Source: Planctomycetaceae bacterium (GTDB lineage: Bacteria > Planctomycetota > Planctomycetia > Gemmatales > Gemmataceae). From it: a stretch of 64,000 nt of DNA. The DNA lies in contig PNLP01000008.1 in NCBI GenBank assembly GCA_013823135.1, forward strand, positions 124,001 to 188,000. The letters are read 5' to 3'. Positions 17,119-30,387 of this stretch are shown piece by piece; the first letter of the stretch is position 1; every line of letters begins with the position of its first letter. A program made the position numbers and the translations under genes. Under the pieces are notes generated by a model that saw only the letters and a list, made by a program, of their open reading frames with translations, searched no databases and was not told the origin of the DNA.

Positions 17119-20100
17119 ATGTCCCTCCGCTTCGCGTTGCTCCCGTTTCTTCCCGTTCTTGGCTTCACGCTCGCTGTCGCCCAACAGCCCGCGGACACCA
17201 CACCAATCAACGTCAGTCCGAAGCACTTCTCGACCGATGCTTCAGTGAAACTGGATTACGACATCGTTTACGTTCGCGCTCCGCGAAAGGGGGACGCTAT
17301 CGGCACCAACTGGCCCGAGATCGCCAACCCCGTATTCATGGACGCGGGCGCAGACCTGATGCTCCTTCACCCAGACGGCAAAGAGGAGGTGTTGGTTGCG
17401 GGCGGTCTGGGTTCCGTCACCGATCCGATGGTGTCGTTCGATGGCGAATGGGTCTACTACTCGCAGTTCCATGACCTCAAGGGCGCTTCCACGGCGCAGG
17501 GACCACCAGCAGGGGCGGACATCTTCAAGATTCACGTGAAATCGCGGAGGATTGTCCGTCTCACAACTCAGCAGTTCACGCCAAACACGGGGGCGGGTAA
17601 CTGGTCGAAAGACTTCCACACCCCCGAACCTGGCAAGAACGCGATCGCTTACGGCGTATTCAACATGGGGCCGTGCCCCCTCCCCGGCGGAAAGCTGATC
17701 TTCGCCAGTAACCGCAACGGCTACAAACCACCCAAGCGACTGCCGCACGTCCTGCAACTGTTCGTCATGGACGACGACGGCGCGAACGTCGAGTGCATCG
17801 GCCACCTGAACTTGGGTATGGCTTTGCACCCTGTGGTTCTCCGCGACGGCCGCGTGATGTTCTCGTCGCTGGAATCGCAAGGGTTGCGAACCTCGACCCT
17901 CTGGGGGCTGTGGAGCATCAACCCCGACGGTACGGGTTGGGGGCCACTCGCCAGCGCGTTCGCACTCGGCGGCAACCCCAGTGCCTGGCACTTCCAGACG
18001 CAACTCTCCGACGGCAACATCGTCGCCGAGGAGTATTACAGCCAGACCAGCAGCGGCTTCGGCGGTTATGTGAAGTTCCCTCCCGCGGTCCCTGCGGGTG
18101 AAACCGCGTTCGGCTCTGGTTACGTCGGCGATCCGCGAAACCCGCCAATGCAGCACGGTCGTCTCGATAACGGGCAACCGCGAGTGCGGCGATTTCCATT
18201 CAGCCCGTTCGGCCTGGAAAACATCACACTATTTGCACGTACCGACGAAGGCCCGGCCGACTTCTCGGTGCGGGGCCAGCGTAACTCCACCCGCGTCGGG
18301 AAGGTCACGCATCCGTCGGCAGCGCCAGATAACCACCTGCTAACGGTGTGGTCGCCAGGGCCGGTGAACGGAGGGTACACCGTCCACCAGCCCGCAGTTG
18401 ATGGCGGGCTGTACTTGATCAAGAGCGGCAAGGCTGTGGACGAGCCCGGCCAGATGCTCCTCATCAAGAATGACCCGAAGTTCAACGAGCAGTGGCCGCG
18501 GGCACTGGTGCCCTACAAGCGCGTTCACGGCATCGACGAACCGAAGACGCTCACGCCACTCGCGAATGACGGCAAGCTCTCGCCTCACTTGCCAGCGGGT
18601 ACCCCCTTCGGATTGGTCGGCACATCGAGTTTCTACAAACGGGAGAGCTACCCGAACGGCGTAGTAAAGCCCGGCACCGTGACGGCGACATTCGCGGGTG
18701 GCCCCGACCTAACGGGCACGGAAGGGCTCGACCCATTCAACACCACTGCCGAAGCTGCGTCCGCGAACTGGTTCAACCAGGGTGCCGACGCTGGCCGGTA
18801 CACGAACGAGGACGTCCACGCGGTTCGCATCCTGGCGATGGAGCCGACGACCGACCGCAACACGGGGCCGAAGTCGGGCCGCACCTTCCGCAGTCACGCG
18901 AACGAACGACTCCGAATCCTGGGTGAGATCCCGCTGCGGAAGTTCACTGGCAACAACCAGCCAACCGACCCGGACGGCAACCCAGACACGAGCTTCCTGG
19001 CCAAGATCCCCGCCGATGTCGGCTTCACGTTCCAGACGCTCGACCGACATGGCATGGTGTTGAACATGGCACAGACCTGGCACCAGGTGCGCCCTGGCGA
19101 GATCCGCCACGATTGCGGCGGTTGCCACGCACATAGCCAGAAGCCGACCGAGTTCAAACTCACAGCGGCTGCAAAGCCAGAATACACCGTCTTCGACCTC
19201 ACGGAGAAATCACCATTGTTGACGAGCAAGGTGCACGATGAGTCGAAGCAAAAGTGGGATGACAAGGACACAACAGGTGTGCGGTTCGAGAAGGGCGTGA
19301 AGAACGTGGAGTTCTATCGCGATGTGAAGCCGATCCTCGATCGGAGTTGTGCCGCGTGTCACACAGGCAAAGACAGTAAACCGGCCGGTAACCTCGTCCT
19401 CGACGACAGCAAGATTGTGAACCTCCCAGACTCAGACGACGTGCCAGGCACGTACTACCGGCTCGCTATGGACTTCGCCGGTCGCTTCGGCCACAAGCCA
19501 CTCATCGGAGCATGGCGAAACCAGAACGCATCCCGGTATATCCGGATGTTCCAATCACGCCGCAGCCTGCTCATCTGGAAAGTCTTTGGCGAACGTCTCG
19601 ACGGTTGGAATAACGACGACTTCCCCACCGAGACGACACCCGGAAATCCGGCAACGCTTCAGCACAAGGGCCAACCCATCGCGAACACGCCTGCAAACCG
19701 CAACCGCGCGGACCTCGACTTCACGGCGAGTGTAATGCCACCAACTGAGGCGGTGAAGACCGGGAAGGTGCAGGCGCTGAGTGACGAGGACAAGCTGACG
19801 CTCGTTCGCTGGATCGACCTCGGGTGCCCGATTGATTTGGATCACGACGCCAAACAAACTACCAAGTCTGGGTTCGGCTGGGCTCTCGATGACCAGCGAC
19901 CAACTCTGACTGTGGCAGTACCAAAGGCAGGCACGAACTCGCCCCTCAATCGCATTCTGATCGGCACACACGACTACGGCAGTGGGCTGGACGCCAGCAG
20001 TTTTGAGGTGATCGCCGACTTCGCGGTTGGCGGCACCCCTGCCGGCCAAAATCTGGCGAGCAAGTTCAAGGTTGTCGCCAGGGGAGTACACGAGTTGGCT

Positions 20101-20205
20101 TTGGATGCTCCCCTCAATATCGCGAAAGGCAGGTTGAGTGTGAGCGTGAAAGACCGACAGGGTAACATCACCCGGGTCGATCGGACATTCTCGACCACCA
20201 AGTGA
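17119..20205 (+). CDS. Hydrazine-synthase-alpha-like secreted diheme protein
   Basis: The product has 1028 residues with a signal peptide (about 1-22, ending AVAQQP). The N-terminal part (about 40-400) has TolB-like beta-propeller strands (ADLMLLHPDG, MVSFDGEWVYYSQF, GKLIFASNRNGYK). The middle resembles the HZS-alpha domain. Two haem motifs follow: CGGCH at 666-670 and CAACH at 744-748, the latter in VEFYRDVKPILDRSCAACH, a planctomycete cytochrome signature. In anammox bacteria the alpha subunit works in hydrazine synthase. Here the beta/gamma subunits are absent from the window, so hydrazine synthesis should not be inferred; homologues of unknown function occur widely in non-anammox planctomycetes. 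The start lies directly after the 17039-17113 hairpin. Confidence 0.85.
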   Translation: MSLRFALLPFLPVLGFTLAVAQQPADTTPINVSPKHFSTDASVKLDYDIVYVRAPRKGDAIGTNWPEIANPVFMDAGADLMLLHPDGKEEVLVAGGLGSVTDPMVSFDGEWVYYSQFHDLKGASTAQGPPAGADIFKIHVKSRRIVRLTTQQFTPNTGAGNWSKDFHTPEPGKNAIAYGVFNMGPCPLPGGKLIFASNRNGYKPPKRLPHVLQLFVMDDDGANVECIGHLNLGMALHPVVLRDGRVMFSSLESQGLRTSTLWGLWSINPDGTGWGPLASAFALGGNPSAWHFQTQLSDGNIVAEEYYSQTSSGFGGYVKFPPAVPAGETAFGSGYVGDPRNPPMQHGRLDNGQPRVRRFPFSPFGLENITLFARTDEGPADFSVRGQRNSTRVGKVTHPSAAPDNHLLTVWSPGPVNGGYTVHQPAVDGGLYLIKSGKAVDEPGQMLLIKNDPKFNEQWPRALVPYKRVHGIDEPKTLTPLANDGKLSPHLPAGTPFGLVGTSSFYKRESYPNGVVKPGTVTATFAGGPDLTGTEGLDPFNTTAEAASANWFNQGADAGRYTNEDVHAVRILAMEPTTDRNTGPKSGRTFRSHANERLRILGEIPLRKFTGNNQPTDPDGNPDTSFLAKIPADVGFTFQTLDRHGMVLNMAQTWHQVRPGEIRHDCGGCHAHSQKPTEFKLTAAAKPEYTVFDLTEKSPLLTSKVHDESKQKWDDKDTTGVRFEKGVKNVEFYRDVKPILDRSCAACHTGKDSKPAGNLVLDDSKIVNLPDSDDVPGTYYRLAMDFAGRFGHKPLIGAWRNQNASRYIRMFQSRRSLLIWKVFGERLDGWNNDDFPTETTPGNPATLQHKGQPIANTPANRNRADLDFTASVMPPTEAVKTGKVQALSDEDKLTLVRWIDLGCPIDLDHDAKQTTKSGFGWALDDQRPTLTVAVPKAGTNSPLNRILIGTHDYGSGLDASSFEVIADFAVGGTPAGQNLASKFKVVARGVHELALDAPLNIAKGRLSVSVKDRQGNITRVDRTFSTTK

Positions 20206-20271
20206 TCTTCAACTCACGCGGCCCGACGAACAACCAAGCCACGTGAGTAATTGGCTCATCACGTTCTGGGT

Positions 20272-20514
20272 TCAGACCACCGGAGCAATGACCGCATTCT
20301 GGACGGCGGCATCCACCTCATCGACAGAGGGAAGCGTTTCTTCAGTCCGTTGGATCACCGGAACACCATCAACGAATACTGCGAACTCTCCCTCGACACC
20401 GTCCTCCACGATCACCGAGAGTCCGAGGTCATCGCTGAGCGCCATCACAACCAGAGACGTGTGACTTTGAATGTGGAAACAAGACGAACACCGCTTGATC
20501 GTAACCTGACTCAT
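20272..20514 (-). CDS. Small CxxC protein, possibly Rdx/SelW-like
   Basis: The 80-residue protein has no signal peptide and starts behind AGGAGCGG. It begins MSQVTIKRCSSCFHIQSH, a strand leading into a CSSC pair at residues 9-12. Then come a helix (SLVVMALSDDLGLSV) and a GEFAVFVDGVPVIQR hairpin. The order of strand, CxxC, helix and FxVxxDG strand matches the thioredoxin-like Rdx/SelW/SelH family, whose members use Cys or selenocysteine in redox reactions. No selenocysteine is needed here. The match is by eye; it may be a separate small redox family. Confidence 0.6.
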   Translation of the reverse strand: MSQVTIKRCSSCFHIQSHTSLVVMALSDDLGLSVIVEDGVEGEFAVFVDGVPVIQRTEETLPSVDEVDAAVQNAVIAPVV

Positions 20515-20729
20515 GATCCGCTCCTTCTGGGCGACATTCTCAGGTACTCACTGAGCATATCCTGTGCCGGCGTACGGCGAACCACAATTCCGTGGGTTGG
20601 GCAAATTCCAAAACAAGTGCCAGAAAATGAACAATAGGAACGATTCGGCTCCTGTGACTGTTTGTTTTGGTTCACGTCGTCGAACCCGCTCGTTGACAGC
20701 ACCCCATCCCACCGCGTAGAACGGATCTA

Positions 20730-20810
20730 TCGCCAGGGGTGCCTACGCCGGGTGCGTGGGCTGAGAGTACACCCTCGAACCTGCCCGGGTTATGCCGCGC
20801 AGGAAGGCGA
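20730..20810 (+). promoter_or_regulatory. TPP riboswitch (THI box) controlling thiC
   Basis: The P1 helix forms from TCGCC (20730-20734) and GGCGA (20806-20810). Inside are the conserved elements AGGGGTGCC, CTGAGAGTACACCCTCGAAC (the pyrimidine-sensing CTGAGA bulge at 20761-20766), the CTGCCCGGGTTATGCC arm and GCAGGAAGGCGA. It lies 111 bases before the thiC start. Thiamine pyrophosphate binding should lower thiC expression; the expression platform between 20811 and 20921 is not obvious. Confidence 0.95.
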
Positions 20811-20819
20811 CATGTTTAG

Positions 20820-22250
<1,431 letters not shown>

Positions 22251-22255
22251 CCATC

Positions 22256-22288
22256 AAGGTGGAGCCGAATTCACTTTGGCTCCACCTT
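22256..22288 (+). terminator. Intrinsic terminator of thiC
   Basis: AAGGTGGAGCC at 22256-22266 pairs perfectly with GGCTCCACCTT at 22278-22288 across an 11-base loop, followed by CATTTCTC. It starts six bases after the thiC stop. Confidence 0.85.
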
Positions 22289-22407
22289 CATTTCTCCGCG
22301 GCACAAAAACCAGTCAGAATATCCTTGCTCACTGGTCGCCGGAGTGGTTGGATACACAAATCTTTCGGCAGATCTCTCCAATCCCAATCCACTCAGGAGA
22401 GCAGTCC

Positions 22408-23385
22408 ATGTCCAGAGCCAGATCATTTCCGTGCGTCGATCGCCGAGCCTTCACGCTCATCGAATTGTTGGTCGTAATCGCGATTATCGCGATCTTGATT
22501 GGTTTGTTGCTCCCCGCAGTGCAAAAAGTCCGCGTTGCAGCAGCTCGCATGAAGTGCGGGAACAACTTGAAGCAGATCGCGATCGGCTTCCACAACTACC
22601 ACTCGACGCAGTCTCGTTTTCCAGCCGCGACCCTCTACGCCGGAGGTTCGTTTGGTGCTGGCTTCAATGTCAGTAGTAACGAAACAACCTGGGTAACGTT
22701 CCTCCTGCCGTACATCGAACAACAAACACTCTACGACAGGGTCGATTGGAACCAGAATATGGGAGGCCCATCTGGTCCCAACGGCGCGGTCGATAACTCA
22801 CTCGTTGCGAGATCGTTGATCCCCACAATGGTGTGCCCGTCCGATATCCCGGAGACCGCGATGTTCTGGAGTTCCTGGACACGCGGGAACTACGCCGCGA
22901 ACTACGGAATTGGGCCTTACGTGAGTGTCCACACCGACCCCAACCCAGCGAACTCCATGCCGAACGGACTCGGTCCGGTTGGTGTCAACTCGAGGTGGAC
23001 GGTCGAACAAATCTCGGACGGATCGAGCAACACTGCTTTGCTCTCGGAACTGGTTCGCAGCCCATCTTATGGCGACGTGCGGGGAGTGATGCACTATCCG
23101 GAAGGGCCGCTGTACATGCACAACTACACCCCGAACGACCCGACCCCCGACCTCTCACGAAACGGGTGCGTGAGCATACCCGAAGCCCCCTGCACTGCCG
23201 GGCACAACAACTGGGCGGATCGAAACATCATTCTCACGGCACGTAGCCGTCACTTCGGTGGAGCGAACATTGCCCTCTGCGATGGCAGTGTGCGTTTCGT
23301 CACGAACAGTGTTCAGTCGGGAACATGGCGGGCTCTGGGTACCATCCAAGCCATTTCCGGCGAAGCAATCCCCACGAACTATTGA
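22408..23385 (+). CDS. DUF1559 pseudopilin-like protein (copy 2)
   Basis: The product has 325 residues. The ATG at 22408 is chosen because CAGGAGAG lies upstream and it gives a short leader. The N-terminus reads [19 protein letters not shown], a prepilin-type signal, followed by KVRVAAARMKCGNNLKQ. The DUF1559 domain ends with HFGGANIALCDGSVRFVTN. It should be exported and processed like a pseudopilin; the function of this family, which is hugely expanded in planctomycetes, is unknown. A small lipoprotein gene follows after about 20 bases, as in copies 1 and 3. Confidence 0.93.
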   Translation: MSRARSFPCVDRRAFTLIELLVVIAIIAILIGLLLPAVQKVRVAAARMKCGNNLKQIAIGFHNYHSTQSRFPAATLYAGGSFGAGFNVSSNETTWVTFLLPYIEQQTLYDRVDWNQNMGGPSGPNGAVDNSLVARSLIPTMVCPSDIPETAMFWSSWTRGNYAANYGIGPYVSVHTDPNPANSMPNGLGPVGVNSRWTVEQISDGSSNTALLSELVRSPSYGDVRGVMHYPEGPLYMHNYTPNDPTPDLSRNGCVSIPEAPCTAGHNNWADRNIILTARSRHFGGANIALCDGSVRFVTNSVQSGTWRALGTIQAISGEAIPTNY

Positions 23386-23406
23386 CACGCCTGCACGGTG
23401 CCCCCC

Positions 23407-23850
23407 ATGTTGAATTGCGATCGCTCCCTCTGCATCGCGGTGTGCGGGGGATTACTGTTGGTTGCTCTGCCGGGGTGCGCCAACTCCACCCCGGTCGTGC
23501 GCGGTGTAGTCACGGTTAACGGTGAAGCTCTTTCCGATGGGAGTGTGACCTTCGAGCCGCTCGACGGCGCGAGTGCCTCCGTTGGCGCGAAGATCACGGA
23601 GGGGAACTTCGAGGTTCCGGCGACATCGCGGATGACGCCAGGGATGAAGAAAGTGACCATCCGCGGTTCGATCAAGACGGGTAAACTCGTTCAGGCCGCA
23701 CCACCCGCCCCGATTGGGGTTATGGTTGAGGAGTTGACGTTCTACCCTCCGCCTGGTGGCCAACCCGAGATTCGCGAAGTCGAGATCCGGGAGGGTGACA
23801 ACGAACTTCGCTTTGAGATGACCGTCAAGAAAACCGCCAAGAAGAAGTGA
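23407..23850 (+). CDS. Small lipoprotein paired with DUF1559 copy 2
   Basis: The product has 147 residues from the ATG at 23407; a GTG at 23398 would add three residues, and neither has a clear ribosome-binding site. A hydrophobic segment ends in the lipobox LPGC near residue 26. The mature protein starts TPVVRGVVTVNGEALSDGSVTFEPLD, with a beta-sandwich pattern like the transthyretin/carboxypeptidase-regulatory domain, and ends in a Lys-rich tail (KKTAKKK). It follows the DUF1559 gene closely and converges with the kinase gene, leaving ten bases between stops. The role is unknown. Confidence 0.8.
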   Translation: MLNCDRSLCIAVCGGLLLVALPGCANSTPVVRGVVTVNGEALSDGSVTFEPLDGASASVGAKITEGNFEVPATSRMTPGMKKVTIRGSIKTGKLVQAAPPAPIGVMVEELTFYPPPGGQPEIREVEIREGDNELRFEMTVKKTAKKK

Positions 23851-23860
23851 GCCATTCGCG

Positions 23861-25608
23861 TCAAGGCGGAACGCCACCGTCATACACTACGACGGCATCT
23901 TCTGCTGTGCGAGCGGCAAGCCAGCGTCCGTCCTTGCTGAACTTCACCCCGACGGCTCGACCCGGAGCGGCGGGAAGGTGAAGCAATACCCTCCGGTCCT
24001 GATCGTAAAGCACAAGCTGACCAGTCGCGTCGATCACGACCCGCCGTCGGCCATCAGCACTGAGTGTCTCGGTGTTAGGGTGCAACTTCACGTCGTCGAA
24101 CCCGTGGCGGTCTGCGTCCGAGAGCCGCAAGTCGATACGAGCCGGGCCGAGCAAGCGGTTTGAAAGGTAGTACCACTCCCAGCCGCGTTGGTCCGGGTCG
24201 CCTGCCACCGGAAGACACGCGGTGAGAAGCGACTTGGCACCTGTGGTGTTCCCCGCTGCGAGCGCTCGAGTCACGAGGTCGATCCTCGTCGCGTAGAGTT
24301 CGCGTGTCGTGTGCTCGTGCCGCTGGCTCATTTGCTCGTACTGCGCGGCCGCCTCAGCAAGCGCGACACTCGCCGCGTGACGCTCCCAGGCTCCCCATCC
24401 CAAAGTGCCCAATAGAGCTACCACAATGAGAAGCCAACCAATCGCAGTGAGTGGATTCCGACGGACGGCCGCCGCAACTCGACCAGCCCACGAGCGCGGT
24501 AAAGCAGAAACCGTTCGGCCAGCCAGGAACTGATCCAGGTCGTCTCGCAAGTCGGCGGCGGCGCGGTAACGCCGTTGGGGCGGTTTCTCAAGGCACTTCA
24601 TGCAAATCGCGGCAAGCTCGCGTCGCACTCCGGGTCGAAGGAGTTCGGGTGAAGCCGGGGTACCATCCTTGACCAACTCAAGTGTGTCATGTGCGGTCTC
24701 GCCGGTGAACGGCACGCGGCCCGTCAGCAGCTCATAGAGAATCACGCCGAGCGCCCAGACATCTGTTTCGGGGCCAACCTTGCGGTGATCACCCCGTGCC
24801 TGTTCCGGTGCCATGAACTCGGGAGTCCCGAACACATCGCCGGTGCGCGTCTGGTGATCGACTGCATTCAGGAACCTCGCGAGGCCGAAGTCGGCGATCT
24901 TGGGTCTCGTCGTGGATTTGCCATCCGGTGTAAGTTGGTCGTCCGAAGCCATCAGGACGTTGCCGGGCTTGAGGTCGCGGTGGATCACGCCAATCTTATG
25001 GACAGCCGCGGTTGCGTCCGCGAGGGTGCGAATGAATCGCGCAGCGACCGCGGGTTCCCAGGGATCACCCTTCATCGCGTGCCGGAGTGTCCCACCGGGA
25101 ACATACTCCATCACGATGTAGGGTTGGCCCCCGGATTCACCGACGTGGAACAGTTGCACCACGTTCGGGTGTTGGAGTGCGGCGAGTGCCTTCGCCTCAC
25201 CAACAAAACGTGCGAGTTGCGCGGTGTTCGCCGCGAACTCTTGCCTGAGTGCCTTGATCGCCACCACACGGCCGAGGGCTGTATCCTTCGCCCGATAGAC
25301 GACCCCCATGCCCCCGCGAGCGATCTCAGCCTCGACGGTGTGCCCTGGAACCTTTGGCCCGACTTCGTCTCGTTCCGTTGGCTCCCCCACGGTGTACCGA
25401 ACTGCCGCTTTCAAGCGATCGAGGAACCGCGTCTTGGGTTCGTGCTTCGGCTCCGTGTCGTTCAACCAATTCCAGTTCACAGGCGATTCGACGCGATCGA
25501 GAAGTTGGCGGCAGCGGGCACACACCGCGATGTGTTCCAGAACCTCCGGGGGTGCGGCATCGGGGTCCACGGCCGCCTGGGCGATCGCATCGGCAGAGGG
25601 ACACGGCA

Positions 25609-25612
<4 letters not shown>
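23861..25612 (-). CDS. Membrane Ser/Thr protein kinase with N-terminal zinc-finger-like motif
   Basis: The product has 583 residues. The ATG at 25612 overlaps the sigma factor stop by four bases (ATGA), with AGGAGGGG upstream. Residues 27-34 read HIAVCARC, the HxxxCxxC pattern of zinc-binding anti-sigma factors. The kinase domain (about 89-365) has the glycine loop ARGGMGVVYRA, Lys120 in VVAIKAL, catalytic HRDLKPGN (211-218), DFG (241-243) and MAPEQARG. One membrane helix lies at about 388-408. The outer part is only about 170 residues and ends with WD40-like strands, shorter than the full propeller often seen. Co-transcription with the sigma factor suggests the kinase controls it. Confidence 0.93.
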
Positions 25613-28592
<2,980 letters not shown>

Positions 28593-28689
28593 AAGCGCGA
28601 TCGAGAATCGAGTGACCTCACAGGCACAGTGAGCCTCTCCCTGCCACGGCCAACACCCTGGGATGCATCACGATGTATCCCGGATCATC

Positions 28690-29142
28690 TCAACGGCTCA
28701 AGAGGTCGATGTTGAAAGTGATGGATTTTGAATCGGGCTCGACGGTGAGAGTGAGATCGCTCTTGGCAGCGTTTTGATACCGATCTGGGATAAAACTGAC
28801 GACCGGCTTACCATCCATATTCGGGGCTGTCTTCCAGCAATCCACTCGAATGACGTATTTTCCGGGCAACAACCCATCTCCGGGGATGTAGGTCTTGGCC
28901 GTGTAGTTTCCGTCAGCGTCGAACTCGGCCGTGCCAGGTCGAGAACTGCCCCCAGTGCCTGAATCCGTGTTGAAGTAGATGAAGCCTGGTCCTGGCACCT
29001 TCCCACCATCGAGCGATACCCGACCGGAAACGGGCACACACTTAGGCCCGTCAGGACCGCAGCCAGTCAATGGGAATACTAGGCCCATAACAAATATGAA
29101 ACACCAAAACGCCGATCGCATGCGATTCGCAGTGGTCATCAT
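28690..29142 (-). CDS. Small lipoprotein paired with DUF1559 copy 3
   Basis: The product has 150 residues from the ATG at 29142 (a second ATG follows directly). A hydrophobic stretch ends in the lipobox LTGC near residue 27, followed by PKCVPVSGRVSLDGGKVPGPGFIYF. That is the opening strand pattern of the transthyretin/carboxypeptidase-regulatory-like fold. YTAKTYIPGDGLLPGKYVIRV follows, typical of these planctomycete lipoproteins. It lies 76 bases after the DUF1559 copy 3 gene on the same strand. The function is unknown; a surface or periplasmic partner role for the DUF1559 protein is inference. Confidence 0.82.
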   Translation of the reverse strand: MMTTANRMRSAFWCFIFVMGLVFPLTGCGPDGPKCVPVSGRVSLDGGKVPGPGFIYFNTDSGTGGSSRPGTAEFDADGNYTAKTYIPGDGLLPGKYVIRVDCWKTAPNMDGKPVVSFIPDRYQNAAKSDLTLTVEPDSKSITFNIDLLSR

Positions 29143-29218
29143 GGTCTCGTGAGCTTGTGGAGGTGGCTGTACCATTTGATGTCGAGCGACACCGCGAACC
29201 GAGTGCTCCTCAATGTAT

Positions 29219-30142
29219 TCACGGGACAGACGCGACCTCACCCCCGGCTCGAGAACCGAGACCGTTATAAACCACAAAGTCGATGGTGGTCCCCACGAAG
29301 CGAACACTGCCATCGGCCATTGCAAAGTTCGCCCCGCCGGCATGCTTGCTCTTGAATCCACACGTCCGATACCAGTTCGAATCGACGGCAGATTCCATGT
29401 GGTTCAGCGGAATCGACGTTGCTGAAAGCGGAAAGTTCTGGCTGAACACACCAAGGAATGTGCAATCGCCGGGGAGCGTCTCACCAACCAAGAAGGTGCC
29501 AGACAGCCCATCCGACACACTCGCAAATCGGACCGTCGTGACCGAAGTGCGGCCGAAGATGCCTGCGAATGTCCCCGCAGGAGAACCACCTCCGGCAGTT
29601 GTCCCAAAGTTGTAGCCTTGGCAGCAAAAATTCGTCGCTGAAGGAGTGCCATCGGGGCAGAATGGGCATGCGTCCATGTGTGTTGGCCCCATGCTCGCAG
29701 GATACCACAACGCGAGCGCTGGCGATGCATTGTGCGCGGCGAACCGTGGCATAACTGGTGAGTTCGACAACGGGTCGCTGGGGCAGATGAACATTGGGAT
29801 GATCTGTTTGACAGCCGTCGCGTTAACAGCGTTCTGCATGCCATTCGCTATTGTCAGATTCAGAGAATCCACAACATTTTTCTGTTCCGCGAAGGGCATG
29901 ATATCGACGGCCCAGTTGGGGCCTGTGGGAGTACAGCACACACCGGACCCGAACGGAAACCTCCCATAAATCGACTCGAAACTATGCATCGCAATAGCGA
30001 TCTGCTTGAGGTTGTTTTGACATTTCATCCGGGCCGCCGCTTCACGCACTTTTTGCACTGCGGGAAGTAGTAATCCGATCAGGATCGCGATGATTGCAAT
30101 AACGACAAGGAGTTCAATAAGTGTGAAACCAGATCGTTTCAT
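29219..30142 (-). CDS. DUF1559 pseudopilin-like protein (copy 3)
   Basis: The product has 307 residues. [18 protein letters not shown] is a very short prepilin-type leader, with the predicted cleavage between Gly5 and Phe6. [17 protein letters not shown] follows, and the DUF1559 domain ends with [24 protein letters not shown] precedes the ATG. Several cysteines in the centre (CCTP, CPFCPDG, CC) are unusual compared with copies 1 and 2 and may form disulphides. A small lipoprotein gene follows. Confidence 0.93.
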   Translation of the reverse strand: MKRSGFTLIELLVVIAIIAILIGLLLPAVQKVREAAARMKCQNNLKQIAIAMHSFESIYGRFPFGSGVCCTPTGPNWAVDIMPFAEQKNVVDSLNLTIANGMQNAVNATAVKQIIPMFICPSDPLSNSPVMPRFAAHNASPALALWYPASMGPTHMDACPFCPDGTPSATNFCCQGYNFGTTAGGGSPAGTFAGIFGRTSVTTVRFASVSDGLSGTFLVGETLPGDCTFLGVFSQNFPLSATSIPLNHMESAVDSNWYRTCGFKSKHAGGANFAMADGSVRFVGTTIDFVVYNGLGSRAGGEVASVP

Positions 30143-30298
30143 GTTTCACCCGCGGGGAAAGTGGCGAGCCGATGATTATGACGAGGAACTATAGTGTCAC
30201 CACTTCATCACAAAAATGCAAGTAATCTCGGTGTGTCGTAATTTCCACTGGGTTCCAATATTACGCTCAGAATGACATGTTTATTGGGGAAGTAAACA

Positions 30299-30342
30299 AA
30301 TCGGGCCATGCGAAACCAGATAGTGGTACGCATGGCCCGATT
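30299..30342 (-). terminator. Intrinsic terminator of the alpha-2-macroglobulin gene
   Basis: AATCGGGCCATGCG (30299-30312) pairs perfectly over 14 bases with 30329-30342, with a 16-base loop. On the minus strand it is followed by TGTTTACTT and lies about 45 bases after the gene's stop. Confidence 0.8.
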
Positions 30343-30387
30343 CGACGGGATACTGAGGAGTCAACATTCCCCTCCGAATCTCACGAA

